64,000 nt of DNA from JALORV01 sp963780715 (GTDB lineage Bacteria > Pseudomonadota > Gammaproteobacteria > Burkholderiales > Burkholderiaceae_F): contig CAWADK010000001.1 in the NCBI GenBank assembly GCA_963780715.1, positions 1-64,000 on the forward strand, read 5' to 3'. Positions within the stretch are counted from its first letter, which is position 1, and each line of letters starts with the position of its first letter. Under the pieces are notes generated by a model. That model saw only the letters and a program-made list of their open reading frames with translations, was not told the DNA's origin and did no database searches. Shown in pieces: positions 37,457 through 48,998 of the stretch. Made by a program: the position numbers and the translations under genes.

Positions 37457-38095
37457 ATGGCCGCGATCCCCTTCAGCCGCGAAGACCGCAAGGCGCTGAT
37501 CGATCCGCTGATCATCAACAACCCGATCGGCGTTCAGGTTCTTGGCATCTGTTCGGCGCTGGCGGTGACCACGCGCATGGACAAGGCGCTGGTGATGGGC
37601 ATCGGCGTGACGCTAGTGACGGCGCTCGCCAACCTCGCCGTCAGCATGGTGCGCAACTACACGCCGGGCAGCATCCGCATCATCGTGCAGCTTTCGATCA
37701 TCGCGTCGCTGGTGATCGTCTTCGACCAGATCCTGAAGGCAACGCTCTACGAGCTGTCGCTCGAGCTGTCCGTGTTCGTCGGGCTCATCATCACGAACTG
37801 CATCGTCATGGGGCGCGCCGAAGGCTATGCGATGCAGAACCCGCCGCTGCGGTCCTTCTGGGACGGCATCGGCAACGGGCTGGGCTACGCGCTGGTGCTG
37901 ATGCTGGTGGCGCTGGCGCGCGAGTTGCTCGGCGCCGGCAAGATCTTCGGCTTCACCGTGCTGCCGCTGGTGAAGGACGGCGGGTGGTACGTGCCCAACG
38001 GGCTGATGCTGCTGGCGCCGTCGGCGCTGTTCGTCATCGGGTTGCTGATCTGGGCGCTGCGGGCCTGGAAGCCGCAGCTGCAGGAAAAGGACTGA
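37457..38095 (+). CDS. nqrD: Na+-NQR subunit D
   Basis: 212-residue, six-helix membrane subunit. NNPIGVQVLGICSALAVT near residue 22 and LIITNCIVMGRAEGYA near 112 are the pseudo-repeat motifs, the latter with the cysteine that helps hold the intramembrane [2Fe-2S] cluster between NqrD and NqrE. Homologous to NqrE in inverted topology. Confidence 0.92.
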   Translation: MAAIPFSREDRKALIDPLIINNPIGVQVLGICSALAVTTRMDKALVMGIGVTLVTALANLAVSMVRNYTPGSIRIIVQLSIIASLVIVFDQILKATLYELSLELSVFVGLIITNCIVMGRAEGYAMQNPPLRSFWDGIGNGLGYALVLMLVALARELLGAGKIFGFTVLPLVKDGGWYVPNGLMLLAPSALFVIGLLIWALRAWKPQLQEKD

Positions 38096-38105
38096 GGCGC
38101 GAGCG

Positions 38106-38720
38106 ATGGAGCACTTCGCCAACCTCGCCATCCGCTCGATCTTCCTCGAGAACATGGCGCTCGCCTTCTTCCTGGGCATGTGCTCGTTCCTGGCATGCTC
38201 GAAGAAGGTGGAAACGGCGATCGGCCTGGGCGCGGCGGTGATCTTCGTGCAGGTGCTGACGGTGCCGCTGAACAACCTGCTGCTGCACTACCTGCTGGCC
38301 GAGGGTGCGTTGGCGTGGATCAGTCCCGCGCTGGCGACCGTCAATCTCAGCTTCCTGTCCTTCATCCTGTTCATCGGCACGATCGCCGCGGCCACGCAGA
38401 TCGTCGAGATGGCCGTCGACCGCTATGCGCCCAAGCTCTACACGACGCTCGGCGTCTTCCTGCCGCTGATTGCGGTCAACTGCGTGATCCTCGGTGGTTC
38501 GCTGTTCATGCAGGAGCGCGACTATTCGTTCGCCGAGAGCGTGGTGTTCGGCGTCGGCTCGGGGTTCGGCTGGTTCATCGCAATCGTTGCGATGGCGGCA
38601 ATACGCGAGAAGATGACCTATTCGCACGTGCCGGACGGGCTGAAGGGACTGGGCATCACCTTCATCACTGCCGGCCTGATGTCGCTCGCATTCATGGTCT
38701 TCTCCGGAATCCAACTCTAG
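38106..38720 (+). CDS. nqrE: Na+-NQR subunit E
   Basis: 204-residue, six-helix subunit paired with NqrD. The first half-helix motif contains LGMCSFLACSKK with conserved cysteines, and the second contains AVNCVILGGSLF. It begins 10 bases after nqrD. Confidence 0.92.
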   Translation: MEHFANLAIRSIFLENMALAFFLGMCSFLACSKKVETAIGLGAAVIFVQVLTVPLNNLLLHYLLAEGALAWISPALATVNLSFLSFILFIGTIAAATQIVEMAVDRYAPKLYTTLGVFLPLIAVNCVILGGSLFMQERDYSFAESVVFGVGSGFGWFIAIVAMAAIREKMTYSHVPDGLKGLGITFITAGLMSLAFMVFSGIQL

Positions 38721-38735
38721 GTCGCAGTAGCCGCC

Positions 38736-39959
38736 ATGCTCGACATCGTTCTCGCCGTGTTGATGTTCACCGGGGTCGTGCTGCTGCTGGTGGGCATCCT
38801 GCTGGGCGCGCGCAGCCGACTCGTTGCCGCCGGCGAGGTATCGATCGTCGTGAACGAGGATGCGGACAAGACCCTGAGGGTCGCGGCCGGCGGGACGCTG
38901 CTGGGCGCGCTCGCTGACAACAAGATCTTCATTCCCTCGGCCTGCGGCGGCAAGGGCGCTTGTGGTGTCTGCGAAGTGGTGATCAAGGAAGGCGGGGGCG
39001 CGCTGCTGCCGACCGAGACGGGTTTCATCAGCCCGGGCGAAGCGCGCCGTGGTTGCCGCCTCGCTTGCCAGGTCAAGGTCAAGGGCGACATGAAGATCGA
39101 AGTCGCACCCGAGATCTTCAGCGTGCGCAAGTGGAACTGCCGCGTGATATCCAACCGGAATGTGGCCACTTTCATCAAGGAGCTGAAGCTCGAACTGCCA
39201 GCGGGCGAGGAGGTGCCGTTCCGCGCGGGTGGCTACGTGCAGCTCGAGTGCCCGCCGCACGAGATCGAGTTCAGGACATTCGCCATCGAGCCGGAATTCC
39301 GCGAGGCCTGGGACAAGTTCGACCTGTGGCGTTTCAAGTCGATCTCGCCGCAGCAGATCACGCGCGCCTATTCAATGGCGAACTACCCGCTCGAGAAGGG
39401 CATCCTGCTCTTCACGATCCGCATCGCATTTCCGCCGGAGTATCGGCAGGACATCCCGCCCGGCATCATGAGCTCGTGGGTGTTCAACCTGAAGCCGGGC
39501 GACGAAGTGACCGTGTCCGGTCCGTTCGGCGAGTTCTTTGCCCGCGACACGCAGGCCGAGATGTGCTTCGTCGGCGGCGGTGCCGGCATGGCACCGATGC
39601 GCTCGCACATCTTCGACCAGCTGCTGCGGCTGCATTCCAAGCGCAAGATGACCTACTGGTACGGCGCACGCAGCATGCGCGAAGCCTTCTACGTCGAGGA
39701 GTTCGACAAGCTCGCCGCCGAGAACCCGAACTTCACCTGGCACCTGGCGCTGTCGGAGCCGCTGCCCGAGGACAACTGGTCCGGGCCGACGGGCTTCATC
39801 CACAACGTGCTTTACGAAAACTATCTGAAGGATCATCCGGCGCCCGAGGATGTCGAGTACTACATGTGCGGCCCGGGACCGATGACGAAGGCCGTCATCG
39901 CGATGCTGCTGAACCTCGGGGTCGATCGCGAGAACATCATGCTTGACGACTTCGGTTGA
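38736..39959 (+). CDS. nqrF: Na+-NQR subunit F (NADH-oxidising)
   Basis: 407-residue subunit with one N-terminal membrane helix, a [2Fe-2S] ferredoxin domain (CGGKGACGVC near residue 70, fourth cysteine in CRLAC near 109) and a ferredoxin-NADP reductase-like module. FAD motif RAYSMANYP lies near residue 210 and the NADH motif GGGAGMAPMRS near 280. It is where electrons from NADH enter the complex. The C-terminus DDFG is typical. Confidence 0.93.
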   Translation: MLDIVLAVLMFTGVVLLLVGILLGARSRLVAAGEVSIVVNEDADKTLRVAAGGTLLGALADNKIFIPSACGGKGACGVCEVVIKEGGGALLPTETGFISPGEARRGCRLACQVKVKGDMKIEVAPEIFSVRKWNCRVISNRNVATFIKELKLELPAGEEVPFRAGGYVQLECPPHEIEFRTFAIEPEFREAWDKFDLWRFKSISPQQITRAYSMANYPLEKGILLFTIRIAFPPEYRQDIPPGIMSSWVFNLKPGDEVTVSGPFGEFFARDTQAEMCFVGGGAGMAPMRSHIFDQLLRLHSKRKMTYWYGARSMREAFYVEEFDKLAAENPNFTWHLALSEPLPEDNWSGPTGFIHNVLYENYLKDHPAPEDVEYYMCGPGPMTKAVIAMLLNLGVDRENIMLDDFG

Positions 39960-39978
39960 TCGGGCGGAGGAAGAGACC

Positions 39979-40431
39979 ATGCTGCAGGAGACCGTCGAGC
40001 ACGTCGTACGCACGAAGGCGAGCGATGAACTGATCTCGGTGCCGGCGTCGTCCACCGTTGCCGAAGCGGTGCAGGTGATGGCGGCGCGCCACGTCGGTGC
40101 GGTGCTGATCAAGACCGAAGACGGACTGGTTGGTGGCATCTTCACCGAGCGCGACGTGCTGGTGCGCGTCGTGAATGCCGGCCTCGATCCGAAGAAGACG
40201 CCGATCTCGATGGTCATGACGCGCGACGTGCGCTTCGTCACGCCGGGCACGACGATCGAGGCGGCGCTGTCCCTGATGCACATGAACCGGCACCGGCACC
40301 TGCTGGTGATCGATGGCCCGCGCGTTTTCGGTTTGATCTCGATCGGCGACCTGGTACGGCAGATGATCGAACGCGGCGAAGGCCGGTTCGAGGCCGCCGT
40401 GCGCGGCACTGGAGCACGCCTTGAAAGCTGA
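39979..40431 (+). CDS. Tandem CBS-domain protein inserted in the nqr operon
   Basis: 150-residue soluble protein made of two CBS motifs (about 17-70 and 82-135). The first contains the GIFTERDVLVRV segment and the second GLISIGDLVRQMI. CBS pairs bind adenine nucleotides. It lies 19 bases after nqrF and just before apbE, with GGAGGAAGAG as ribosome-binding site. A role as an energy-state sensor for Na+-NQR is inference; no such partner is known to me. Confidence 0.8.
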   Translation: MLQETVEHVVRTKASDELISVPASSTVAEAVQVMAARHVGAVLIKTEDGLVGGIFTERDVLVRVVNAGLDPKKTPISMVMTRDVRFVTPGTTIEAALSLMHMNRHRHLLVIDGPRVFGLISIGDLVRQMIERGEGRFEAAVRGTGARLES

Positions 40432-40453
40432 GCAGTCAGCAGGAGACGACACC

Positions 40454-41505
40454 ATGGACGCCATTCTTTCTCCGCGCCGCCGCAGCCTGGTGCTCGGCAT
40501 GGGCGCGCTGGCGCTGGGCGCGTGCGGGCGCGTTCCCGGAACAGCCGGAGCGCCGCGCTATCTGCACATTGGCGGCTCGACGATGGGCTCGACCTACAAC
40601 GTGCGCCTCCGGGCGCCGGAGAGCGATGCGACAAGGCTTCGCGCAGTGATCCAGGAGGCACTCGACGACGTCGACGACCGCATGTCGATGTTCCAGCCAC
40701 ATTCGGAACTCTCGTCCTTGAACCGCGCTGCGCAGGGCACGCCCGTCGCGCTGTCGGACGAGCTGTACGCTGTGCTGTCGGCGGCCGAACGAAGTCAGCC
40801 GCTGGTCGGACGGCGCCTTCGACGTCACGGTTGCACCACTGGTCGAACACTGGGGCTTTGGCACGCGCTCGTCGCGTCGCGTGCCCGCGCCGGGCGCAGT
40901 GGCGGCGGAGCGCCGCCGGGTGGACTGGCGCAGCCTTGCACTCGACGCGTCCCGTCGCTCCGTCGTCAAGCGGCATGCCGGCCTGCAGGCGGACCTTGGC
41001 GGTATCGCCAAGGGGTACGGTGTGGATCGCGCGGCCGCGGCGCTCGAAACCCGCGGCGTGCAGCGATTACATGGTCGAAGTCGGCGGGGAAGTGCGTACC
41101 CGCGGCGTCAACGCGGCGGGGCAGGCATGGCGCATCGGCATCGAGGAACCCGATGCCATGCCGCAGCGTGCGCGCTGGGTCGTTCCGCTCAGTGGACGCG
41201 CGATGGCGACGTCCGGTGACTATCGCAACTACTTCTTCGAGGACGGCCGGCGCTATTCCCACGAGATCGACCCGCTCGCGGGCGCGCCGATCCGCCACAG
41301 TCTGTGCTCCGTAACCGTCGTCGCCGACGACTGCATGCGGGCCGACGCGCTGGCGACCGCGCTGATCGTGCTGGGGGCGGAAAGGGGCAGGGCGCTCGCC
41401 GAACGCTCCGGCATCGCCGCCCAGTTCATCGAGCGCGTGCGAGAGGGGGGATATCGAGATTCGATGACTCCGGCGTTCGCGGCACTGGGGGCGGAGCGCG
41501 CATGA
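40454..41505 (+). pseudogene. apbE: FAD:protein FMN transferase ApbE, frame broken as sequenced
   Basis: Enzyme that attaches FMN to threonine in NqrB and NqrC, on the periplasmic side. The N-terminus has a lipoprotein signal with lipobox LGAC near residue 19. The family fold is readable but split over three frames: GSTMGSTYNVRL early, QADLGGIAKGYGVDRAAAAL in the middle (second frame), and the VEVGGEVRTRG to HEIDPLAG region in the third. One extra A at 40792-40793 and one extra base at about 41061-41066 explain both shifts, so it is probably intact in the organism. Its stop overlaps the nqrM start. Confidence 0.83.
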
Positions 41506-41702
41506 GCGGCGGAGCATTCTGGATGGTCCTGTTGGCGGCGGTGGCCATCATCGGCATCGCGGTGCTCGGTATGGCGCTCGGAGTCATGACGACCGGCCGC
41601 TGCCTGCGGGGCTCGTGCGGAGGCCCGGAAGTGCGGCTCGCGGACGGGCGGTCCTTGAGTTGTTCCGACTGTCCCAACCGCAAGCGGCGTGCCGCCGATT
41701 GA
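41502..41702 (+). CDS. nqrM: Na+-NQR maturation protein NqrM (DUF539)
   Basis: 66-residue protein with one membrane helix (about 5-28) and four cysteines in GRCLRGSCGG and CSDCPNR. NqrM is needed for assembly of Na+-NQR, probably in iron delivery to the NqrD/E cluster. ATG 41502 gives an ATGA overlap with apbE. Last gene of the nqr operon. Confidence 0.87.
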   Translation: MSGGAFWMVLLAAVAIIGIAVLGMALGVMTTGRCLRGSCGGPEVRLADGRSLSCSDCPNRKRRAAD

Positions 41703-41726
41703 AGGCGCTCTGACCGGGTCCACCCG

Positions 41727-42109
41727 CTAGCGCAGGTTCGGGCCCGAGCAGGCGGTCAGCGTCGTCGGGCCACGCGCAGGGACAAACTCAGTGAGCGGCC
41801 GACAGTCGCCCTGAATGCACAGGCGATAGTCGTCGCCAAACTCGGAGCGCGCGAGCTCGACGGATCGGCGCCAACGATCGGCTGGCCGATAGCTCCAGCC
41901 CTTTGCCTCGCGCACCGCATCCGGCGGCGGTTCCATCCCAGCGCCGGAACCGAGCACGCGCGCTCGCTGCAGCAGCAGCCAGTCGCCAGCGACCAGGTAG
42001 TGTTCTTCCCACAGCACTTTCTCGACCGTGTGCTGCCACTGCAGCGTGAAACTGTGCAACGGCAGCGAAACGATTTGCGCTCCCACCGCGATGCAAAGCG
42101 CCGCAGCGA

Positions 42110-42113
<4 letters not shown>
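41727..42113 (-). CDS. DUF1850 protein linked to TRAP permease
   Basis: 128-residue protein with an N-terminal hydrophobic segment, probably secreted or anchored. The family is defined by a short beta-rich domain ending near the polar pair of cysteines (CIQGDC). DUF1850 genes usually accompany TAXI-type TRAP transporters, as here. The ATG at 42113 overlaps the permease stop as ATGA. An upstream open frame exists only inside the permease gene. Molecular role unknown. Confidence 0.75.
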
Positions 42114-44170
<2,057 letters not shown>

Positions 44171-44189
44171 CGCATCGCCTTCCGGAAAT

Positions 44190-44221
44190 GAAAATGGCAC
44201 AGGTTGTGCTGTGCCATTTTC
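44190..44221 (-). terminator. Hairpin between TAXI protein and permease genes
   Basis: Perfect 13-bp inverted repeat GAAAATGGCACAG / CTGTGCCATTTTC with a 6-base loop, just after the binding-protein gene and 20 bases before the permease start. It is A/T-flanked like an intrinsic terminator and probably allows more binding protein than permease to be made. Confidence 0.65.
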
Positions 44222-44241
44222 TTGGACTCTGTGGGGTACGT

Positions 44242-45207
44242 CTACTTCAGCAGGCCGGCCTCGCGGTAATAACGCTCGGCACCGGGATGCAACGGCACCG
44301 GCAGGCTCTTCGGCGCGTCAGCGGCCGTGATCGTCTTGGCCGCCGCGTGCGCCGCCGCCATCTGGTCAAGGTTGGTGAAGAGCGCCTTGGTCATGGCGTA
44401 GACGGTCTCGGCGGGAACGCTTTCGCTGGTGACCAGGAAGTTGCGGATCGCCACGGTCGGCACCGCTTCGGTCTGGCCCGTGTAGGTGTTCGCCGGAATC
44501 GAGGCGGGCAGGTACGCGGGATCGCCGATCTTCGAGACGACTTCGAGCGGGACCGAGACGACGGTGATCTTGACGGCCGTCGCGAGGTCGCGAATCGAGG
44601 CCACGCCGAGTCCCGCCGACTGCAGCGTGACGTCGAGCTGGCGGTTCTTCATCAGTTCGACAGACTCACCGAACGGCAGGTACTCGACCTTGGCGAAGTC
44701 CTTGTACGTAAGGCCGGCCGCCTTCAGGATCGCCCGGGCGTTGAGCTCAGTGCCCGAGCGCGGGGCACCCACTGAAATGCGCTTGCCCTTGAGATCGGCG
44801 AGCGTCTTGATGCCCGACTCGGCGCTGGCGACGATCTGGATGTAGTTGGGGTAGATGCCGGCGACGGTACGCAGGCTCTTCAGCGGCGTCTTGAAGCCGG
44901 CTTCTTCGTCTCCCTTCCACGCGTCCGACAGCGCATCGCCGAGGGTGAACGCGATCTCGCCACGGCCTGCCTGCACCAGGTTCAGGTTCTCAACCGAGGC
45001 CTTGGTGGCCTGGACGCTCGTCTTCGCGTCCGGGATCGCCTTGCTGTAGATCTGTCCCAGCGCGACGCCGAGCGGGTAGTACACACCGCTCTGGCCGCCG
45101 GTCAGCACATTGATGAACTTCTGCTGGGCCGGCGCAACCGACGCCAGCGCCATCAATGCAGTTCCGACGAGCGCGGAGCGGATCACAGCAATCCCAGCAA
45201 AACGCAT
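44242..45207 (-). CDS. TAXI-family TRAP solute-binding protein
   Basis: 321-residue periplasmic binding protein with a signal peptide ending near AQQ at residue 28. TAXI features are GGQSGVYYPLGVALGQI near residue 37, KGKRISVGAPRSGTE near 142 and AGLGVASIRDLA near 195. AGGAG lies 5 bases before the ATG. First gene of the TAXI-permease-DUF1850 unit. Confidence 0.9.
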   Translation of the reverse strand: MRFAGIAVIRSALVGTALMALASVAPAQQKFINVLTGGQSGVYYPLGVALGQIYSKAIPDAKTSVQATKASVENLNLVQAGRGEIAFTLGDALSDAWKGDEEAGFKTPLKSLRTVAGIYPNYIQIVASAESGIKTLADLKGKRISVGAPRSGTELNARAILKAAGLTYKDFAKVEYLPFGESVELMKNRQLDVTLQSAGLGVASIRDLATAVKITVVSVPLEVVSKIGDPAYLPASIPANTYTGQTEAVPTVAIRNFLVTSESVPAETVYAMTKALFTNLDQMAAAHAAAKTITAADAPKSLPVPLHPGAERYYREAGLLK

Positions 45208-45457
45208 GACGATCTCCTTGGCTGAATGCGATGAACTTGCAGCGGGCCGCTGCTGCCATTTCTGGCCAAAAGTATACGGGCGGACGCGACCGCGGAGTGA
45301 CTAGGGTTTAGGCGGGGCAAGCCGGATGCGTGCCCGGCCGAAGCGGACCTCCGGGCGACTGAGGCTCAAGGCGGGTCTGCCTATCGCAGGTCGGGCATGA
45401 ACGGTCGACGCTTCCGGCCACGATGACGGCCTTCAGCAAGCCGTCGGCCAATCCTGA

Positions 45458-46739
45458 CTACGGCATCAGCAGGTTCGGCAGCCAGAGCGAGATCGCCGGA
45501 ACGTAGGTGATCAGTATCAGGAAGGCGAGCATCACCAGGATCCAGGGCGCTGCCGCCTTGGTGACTTCCGTGAGCCCCATGTTCGAGATGCCCGAGGCCA
45601 CGTAGAGGTTCAGGCCCACCGGCGGCGTGATCATGCCGATCTCCATGTTCACCGTCATGATGATGCCGAGGTGGATCGGATCGATGCCAAGCTTCATCGC
45701 GACCGGGAACAGGATTGGCGCGGTGATCAGCAGGATCGACGACGGCTCCATGAAGTTGCCCGCGATCAGCAGCAGGATGTTCACGACCACCAGGAACATC
45801 CAGGGGCTGAGCCCCATCTCGTTGATCCACGCGGCCAGGCTCTGCGGGATCTGCTCGGACGTCAGCAGGAACGAGAACAGCACCGCATTGGTGATGATGT
45901 ACAGGATCATCGCCGAGAGGTTGGCGCTGTCGAGCAGCACCTTCGGCACCTGCTTGAAGCGTCAGGTCCTTGTAGACGAACACGGACACGAAGAACGCGT
46001 ACATCGCGCTCATCGCCGCGGCTTCCGTTGGCGTGAAGATGCCGGTGTAGATCCCGCCGATGACGACGACGATCAGCGCCAGCCCCCAGAAGCTCTCGCG
46101 GAACGCCAACGCCAGTTCCTTGAGGCTCGCGCGCGGCATGCGCGGATAGTTGCGCTTCTTGGCCACTACCCACGTCACGGTCAGCAGCAGAAGTGCGAGC
46201 AGCAGCCCGGGGATGATGCCGGCGATGAAGAGCTTGCCGATCGAAGAGTTGGTCGACACCGCATAGATGACCATGACGATCGACGGCGGAATCAGGATGC
46301 CGAGCCCGCCGGCAGTCGCGATTACGCCGGTGCCGAACTTCTTCGGGTAGCCCTGCTTGACCATGGCGGGCAGCAGGATCGAGCCGATCGCCACGACGGT
46401 GGCGGGCGACGAGCCGGAGACCGCGGCGAACAGCGCGCAGGCCACCACGCCGCCCAGCGCGAGACCGCCGTGCAGGTGGCCGACCAGCGCGGTGGCGAAA
46501 CGGATCATCCGCTTCGCCACACCGCCGTGCGTCAGGAAGTTGCCGGCGAGGATGAAGAACGGGATCGCCATGATCTCGAACTTCTCGATCCCGGTGAAAA
46601 GCTTCAGTGCCACGGACTCCAGCGGCACCTGGGTCATCGTGAAGAGGAAGGTCAGGACCGTCAGGCCGAGCGCGATCGAGATCGGCATGCCTGTGATCAT
46701 CAACAGGCACAGCAGGCCAAAGATGACGAGGCCGGTCAT
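45458..46739 (-). pseudogene. dctM: TRAP transporter large permease DctM, frame broken as sequenced
   Basis: Large membrane subunit of a DctPQM TRAP system, about 426 residues once corrected. The N-terminal two thirds (from MTGLVIFGLL, with GILIPPSIVMVIYAV) lie in one frame to about 45958. The C-terminal third (with GNFMEPSSILLITAPI and GMITPPVGLNLYVASG) continues in another to the stop at 45458. One extra base in the AA at 45957-45958 restores LTLKQVPKVLLDS across the break, so the gene is probably functional. The start overlaps the dctQ stop as ATGA. Confidence 0.85.
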
Positions 46740-47354
46740 GGCTGTTTCCCCGGTTTGACGTCAGCGGGATGCAGGTCCGACGGCAGCTTGACCCACTCGG
46801 TGGCGTCGTCCTTGTCGAGGCCCTCGACATGGCCGTGATCGGCATGCGGCAGGTGCCCCGTCTTGTGGAAGCTCCACGCTACCTGCAGGAAGCGGTAGCA
46901 CATCAGGTAGGAGCCGAGCGGAATGCAGGCATAGACGATCCACTTGGGAAGTTCCAGGTCGGCCGACACCTGCTCCGTGTGCATCAGTTCCCACACGAAG
47001 TGCGCGCCGAAGCTGCCGATGATGGCGGTGAAAAGAGCGCCGGCCAGCAGGCCGAAGAGTGACGAACCAGCCGCGCGTGCGGTCGTTCAGGGCATTGATC
47101 AGCACATCGACCCCGACGTGGATGCCGGTGCGCACGCCGTAGGCGGCGCCGAACTTGGCCATCCAGACGAACATGAATATCGTCAGTTCCTGCGCCCAGG
47201 ACAGGTCGACCTTCAACAGGGCATCCTGGAAACCGCCGGTGGCAAAACCGGTCAGGTAACGATGCACCACCGCCACGAAGATGATGAGCGTCGCCGCCCC
47301 GATGAGGAAGGTGATGAGCCATTCCTCGAGGTGGTCGAGTACGCGGTTGACCAT
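46736..47354 (-). pseudogene. dctQ: TRAP transporter small permease DctQ, frame broken as sequenced
   Basis: Four-helix small membrane subunit, about 205 residues once corrected. The first part carries SWAQELTIFMFVWMAKFGAAYGVR; the second, in another frame, carries FGAHFVWELMH and a hydrophilic tail. Dropping the extra T at 47060 joins them as RGWFVLFGLLAGALF. AGGAGG precedes the ATG at 47354. It sits between dctP and dctM. Confidence 0.83.
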
Positions 47355-47394
47355 GGGCCTCCTCCCTCCCGTCTTGCTGCGGGACTAGATAAAC

Positions 47395-47418
47395 GATGCC
47401 CGCCGGGAGGCGGGCATC
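47395..47418 (-). terminator. Hairpin between dctP and dctQ
   Basis: Perfect 10-bp inverted repeat GATGCCCGCC / GGCGGGCATC with a 4-base loop, 16 bases after the dctP stop and followed on the minus strand by GTTTATC. It is a likely partial terminator or RNA-stabilising hairpin favouring dctP expression over dctQM. Confidence 0.6.
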
Positions 47419-47434
47419 GAGACTCTACCGCTGA

Positions 47435-48454
47435 TCAGTCAGGCTTGAAACCAGTTTCCTTGTACACGGCCTGAATCGTGTCCTTGCCGATCCGGCCTTC
47501 CATGTCCTTGTGCACCTGCACTAGTGCCTTCTTCCACGCGGCGCGCTCCTCGGCGGTAGGCGTGTACACGGCGCTCTTGCCGGAAGCCTTCACCTTGGCG
47601 ATCGCGTCCTCGTTCTCCTTGAGGGCGATGTCATTGGCGTACTTGGTGGCCTCGACCATGGCCGCTTCGAGTTCCTTGCGGATGTCGGGCGGCAGCCCAT
47701 CCCAGAATTTCTTGTTGGTGATGACGGCATAGCCAAGATAGCCGTGGTTGGTCATCGCCACGTGCTTCTGCACCTCGTGCATCTTCTGCGTGTATAGGTT
47801 AGACGGCGGGTTCTCGGTGCCGTCGACGACGCCGGTCTGCAGCGCCTGGTAGACCTCCGAGAACGCCATCGTCTGCGGCAGGGCGCCCAGCGCCTTCATC
47901 TGCGCCGCCAGCACCTGCGACGACTGGATGCGCATCTTCTTGCCCTTGAGGTCGGCGGGCAGCTTGATCGGCGTGTTGGCGCTCATCACCTTGAAACCGT
48001 TGTCCCAGTAGGCGAGCCCCGTGATGCCCTTGCTCTCCAGCTTCTTGAACAGCGCCTTGCCGGCCTCCCCACCCGTGACCTTGTGCAGCTCTTCGTAGTT
48101 GTCAAAGATGTAGGGCAGGTCGAATACCTCGAACTCGCGCGCGCCCAACGGCCCGAATTTGGCAAGCGACGGCGCCAACAGCTGCACCGAGCCCAGCGAC
48201 AGCGCTTCCATCTCCTCGCCGTCCTTGTAAAGCGTCGAGTTCGGATAGACCTCGACCTTGACCTTGCCGGGCAGGCGCTTCTCGGCGAGTTCCTTGAACT
48301 TCTCCGCCCCCTTGCCCTTGGGCGTGTCCTGCGCCACGACGTGGCTGAACTTGATCACGATCGGGGCCTGCGCCCAAACCGCGTGTGGCAATGCAGCAGT
48401 GGCGGCGATCGCGCCGGCGGTAGCGAGGACGTCGCGACGGGTGTACTTGGCCAT
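47435..48454 (-). CDS. dctP: TRAP transporter solute-binding protein DctP
   Basis: 339-residue periplasmic binding protein with a twin-arginine-like signal (TRRDVLATAG) and cleavage after VWAQA near residue 28. DctP features are KFSHVVAQDTPKGKGAEKFKELAEKR, LPYIF, and the substrate-arginine region KMRIQSS near residue 150 followed by QTGVVDGTENP. ATG 48454 has AGGAG 6 bases upstream. Substrate probably a C4-dicarboxylate or related organic acid; not determinable. Confidence 0.9.
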   Translation of the reverse strand: MAKYTRRDVLATAGAIAATAALPHAVWAQAPIVIKFSHVVAQDTPKGKGAEKFKELAEKRLPGKVKVEVYPNSTLYKDGEEMEALSLGSVQLLAPSLAKFGPLGAREFEVFDLPYIFDNYEELHKVTGGEAGKALFKKLESKGITGLAYWDNGFKVMSANTPIKLPADLKGKKMRIQSSQVLAAQMKALGALPQTMAFSEVYQALQTGVVDGTENPPSNLYTQKMHEVQKHVAMTNHGYLGYAVITNKKFWDGLPPDIRKELEAAMVEATKYANDIALKENEDAIAKVKASGKSAVYTPTAEERAAWKKALVQVHKDMEGRIGKDTIQAVYKETGFKPD

Positions 48455-48724
48455 GTCAGTCTCCTTCTGGTTATCGTGGGCCCGGGGCAATCAAAAAAGA
48501 GATTCGGCCCGTCCTGAGGAAGTGCTTCTACGCACATCCGAAGCTTCGCATTTGATCGGGCGCAAAGCCATCAAAACATCGGTGCGGCGAGGGGCTCGGT
48601 GGCGGCCCAACCACCGTCAACTGTTTCGCGCGGTGGGACGATGCGGTTGACGCACCTGCGCTGGCCAAGCGCCCCCGGATGACGCGCGCGGCATCGCACC
48701 GCAGTGAGCGCGGTCCCGATTCGC

Positions 48725-48747
48725 GCTGTAACGACTGCCGTTACAGC
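48725..48747. promoter_or_regulatory. Operator-like palindrome GCTGTAACG-N5-CGTTACAGC
   Basis: Perfect 9-bp inverted repeat with a 5-base spacer, about 250 bases upstream of the first decaheme gene. The 8-mer CTGTAACG of each arm recurs upstream of ccmA (58603-58610). It looks like a dimeric regulator site; the regulator is unknown. Confidence 0.45.
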
Positions 48748-48826
48748 CGCCGCTGCAACAGCGCGCTTGTTTGCCGATCGAGTTTGTCCATGGTCAATGC
48801 ACTGGATAGCGCGCATCGGGACAATC

Positions 48827-48846
48827 CCTACCCAAGGCGGGGTAGG
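48827..48846. promoter_or_regulatory. Inverted repeat CCTACCC-N6-GGGTAGG
   Basis: Perfect 7-bp arms with a 6-base spacer, 153 bases upstream of the first decaheme gene. It may be an operator or a small leader hairpin; nothing further can be said. Confidence 0.35.
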
Positions 48847-48998
48847 TCGTAAGTCTGAATGACCGACCCGCCTGAAACAGATTCGAAATGGATGTTGAGG
48901 GTTGAGTTGCTCAGTGCCCGAAAGTAGTGAATGAAGCAAGAGGGAACGGAGCGTCTGTGATCTGCGTGATGTTTGGGTCCGATATTCGGAGGGGAGTT

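Larger units (their letters stand above)
48455..48998. other. Intergenic region between dctP and the cytochrome cluster
   Basis: 544 bases between divergent genes, with no convincing coding frame. It holds two inverted repeats (48725-48747 and 48827-48846), described separately, and a GGAGGGGAG ribosome-binding site before the cytochrome gene. No clear sigma-70 or sigma-54 promoter was recognised. Confidence 0.5.
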
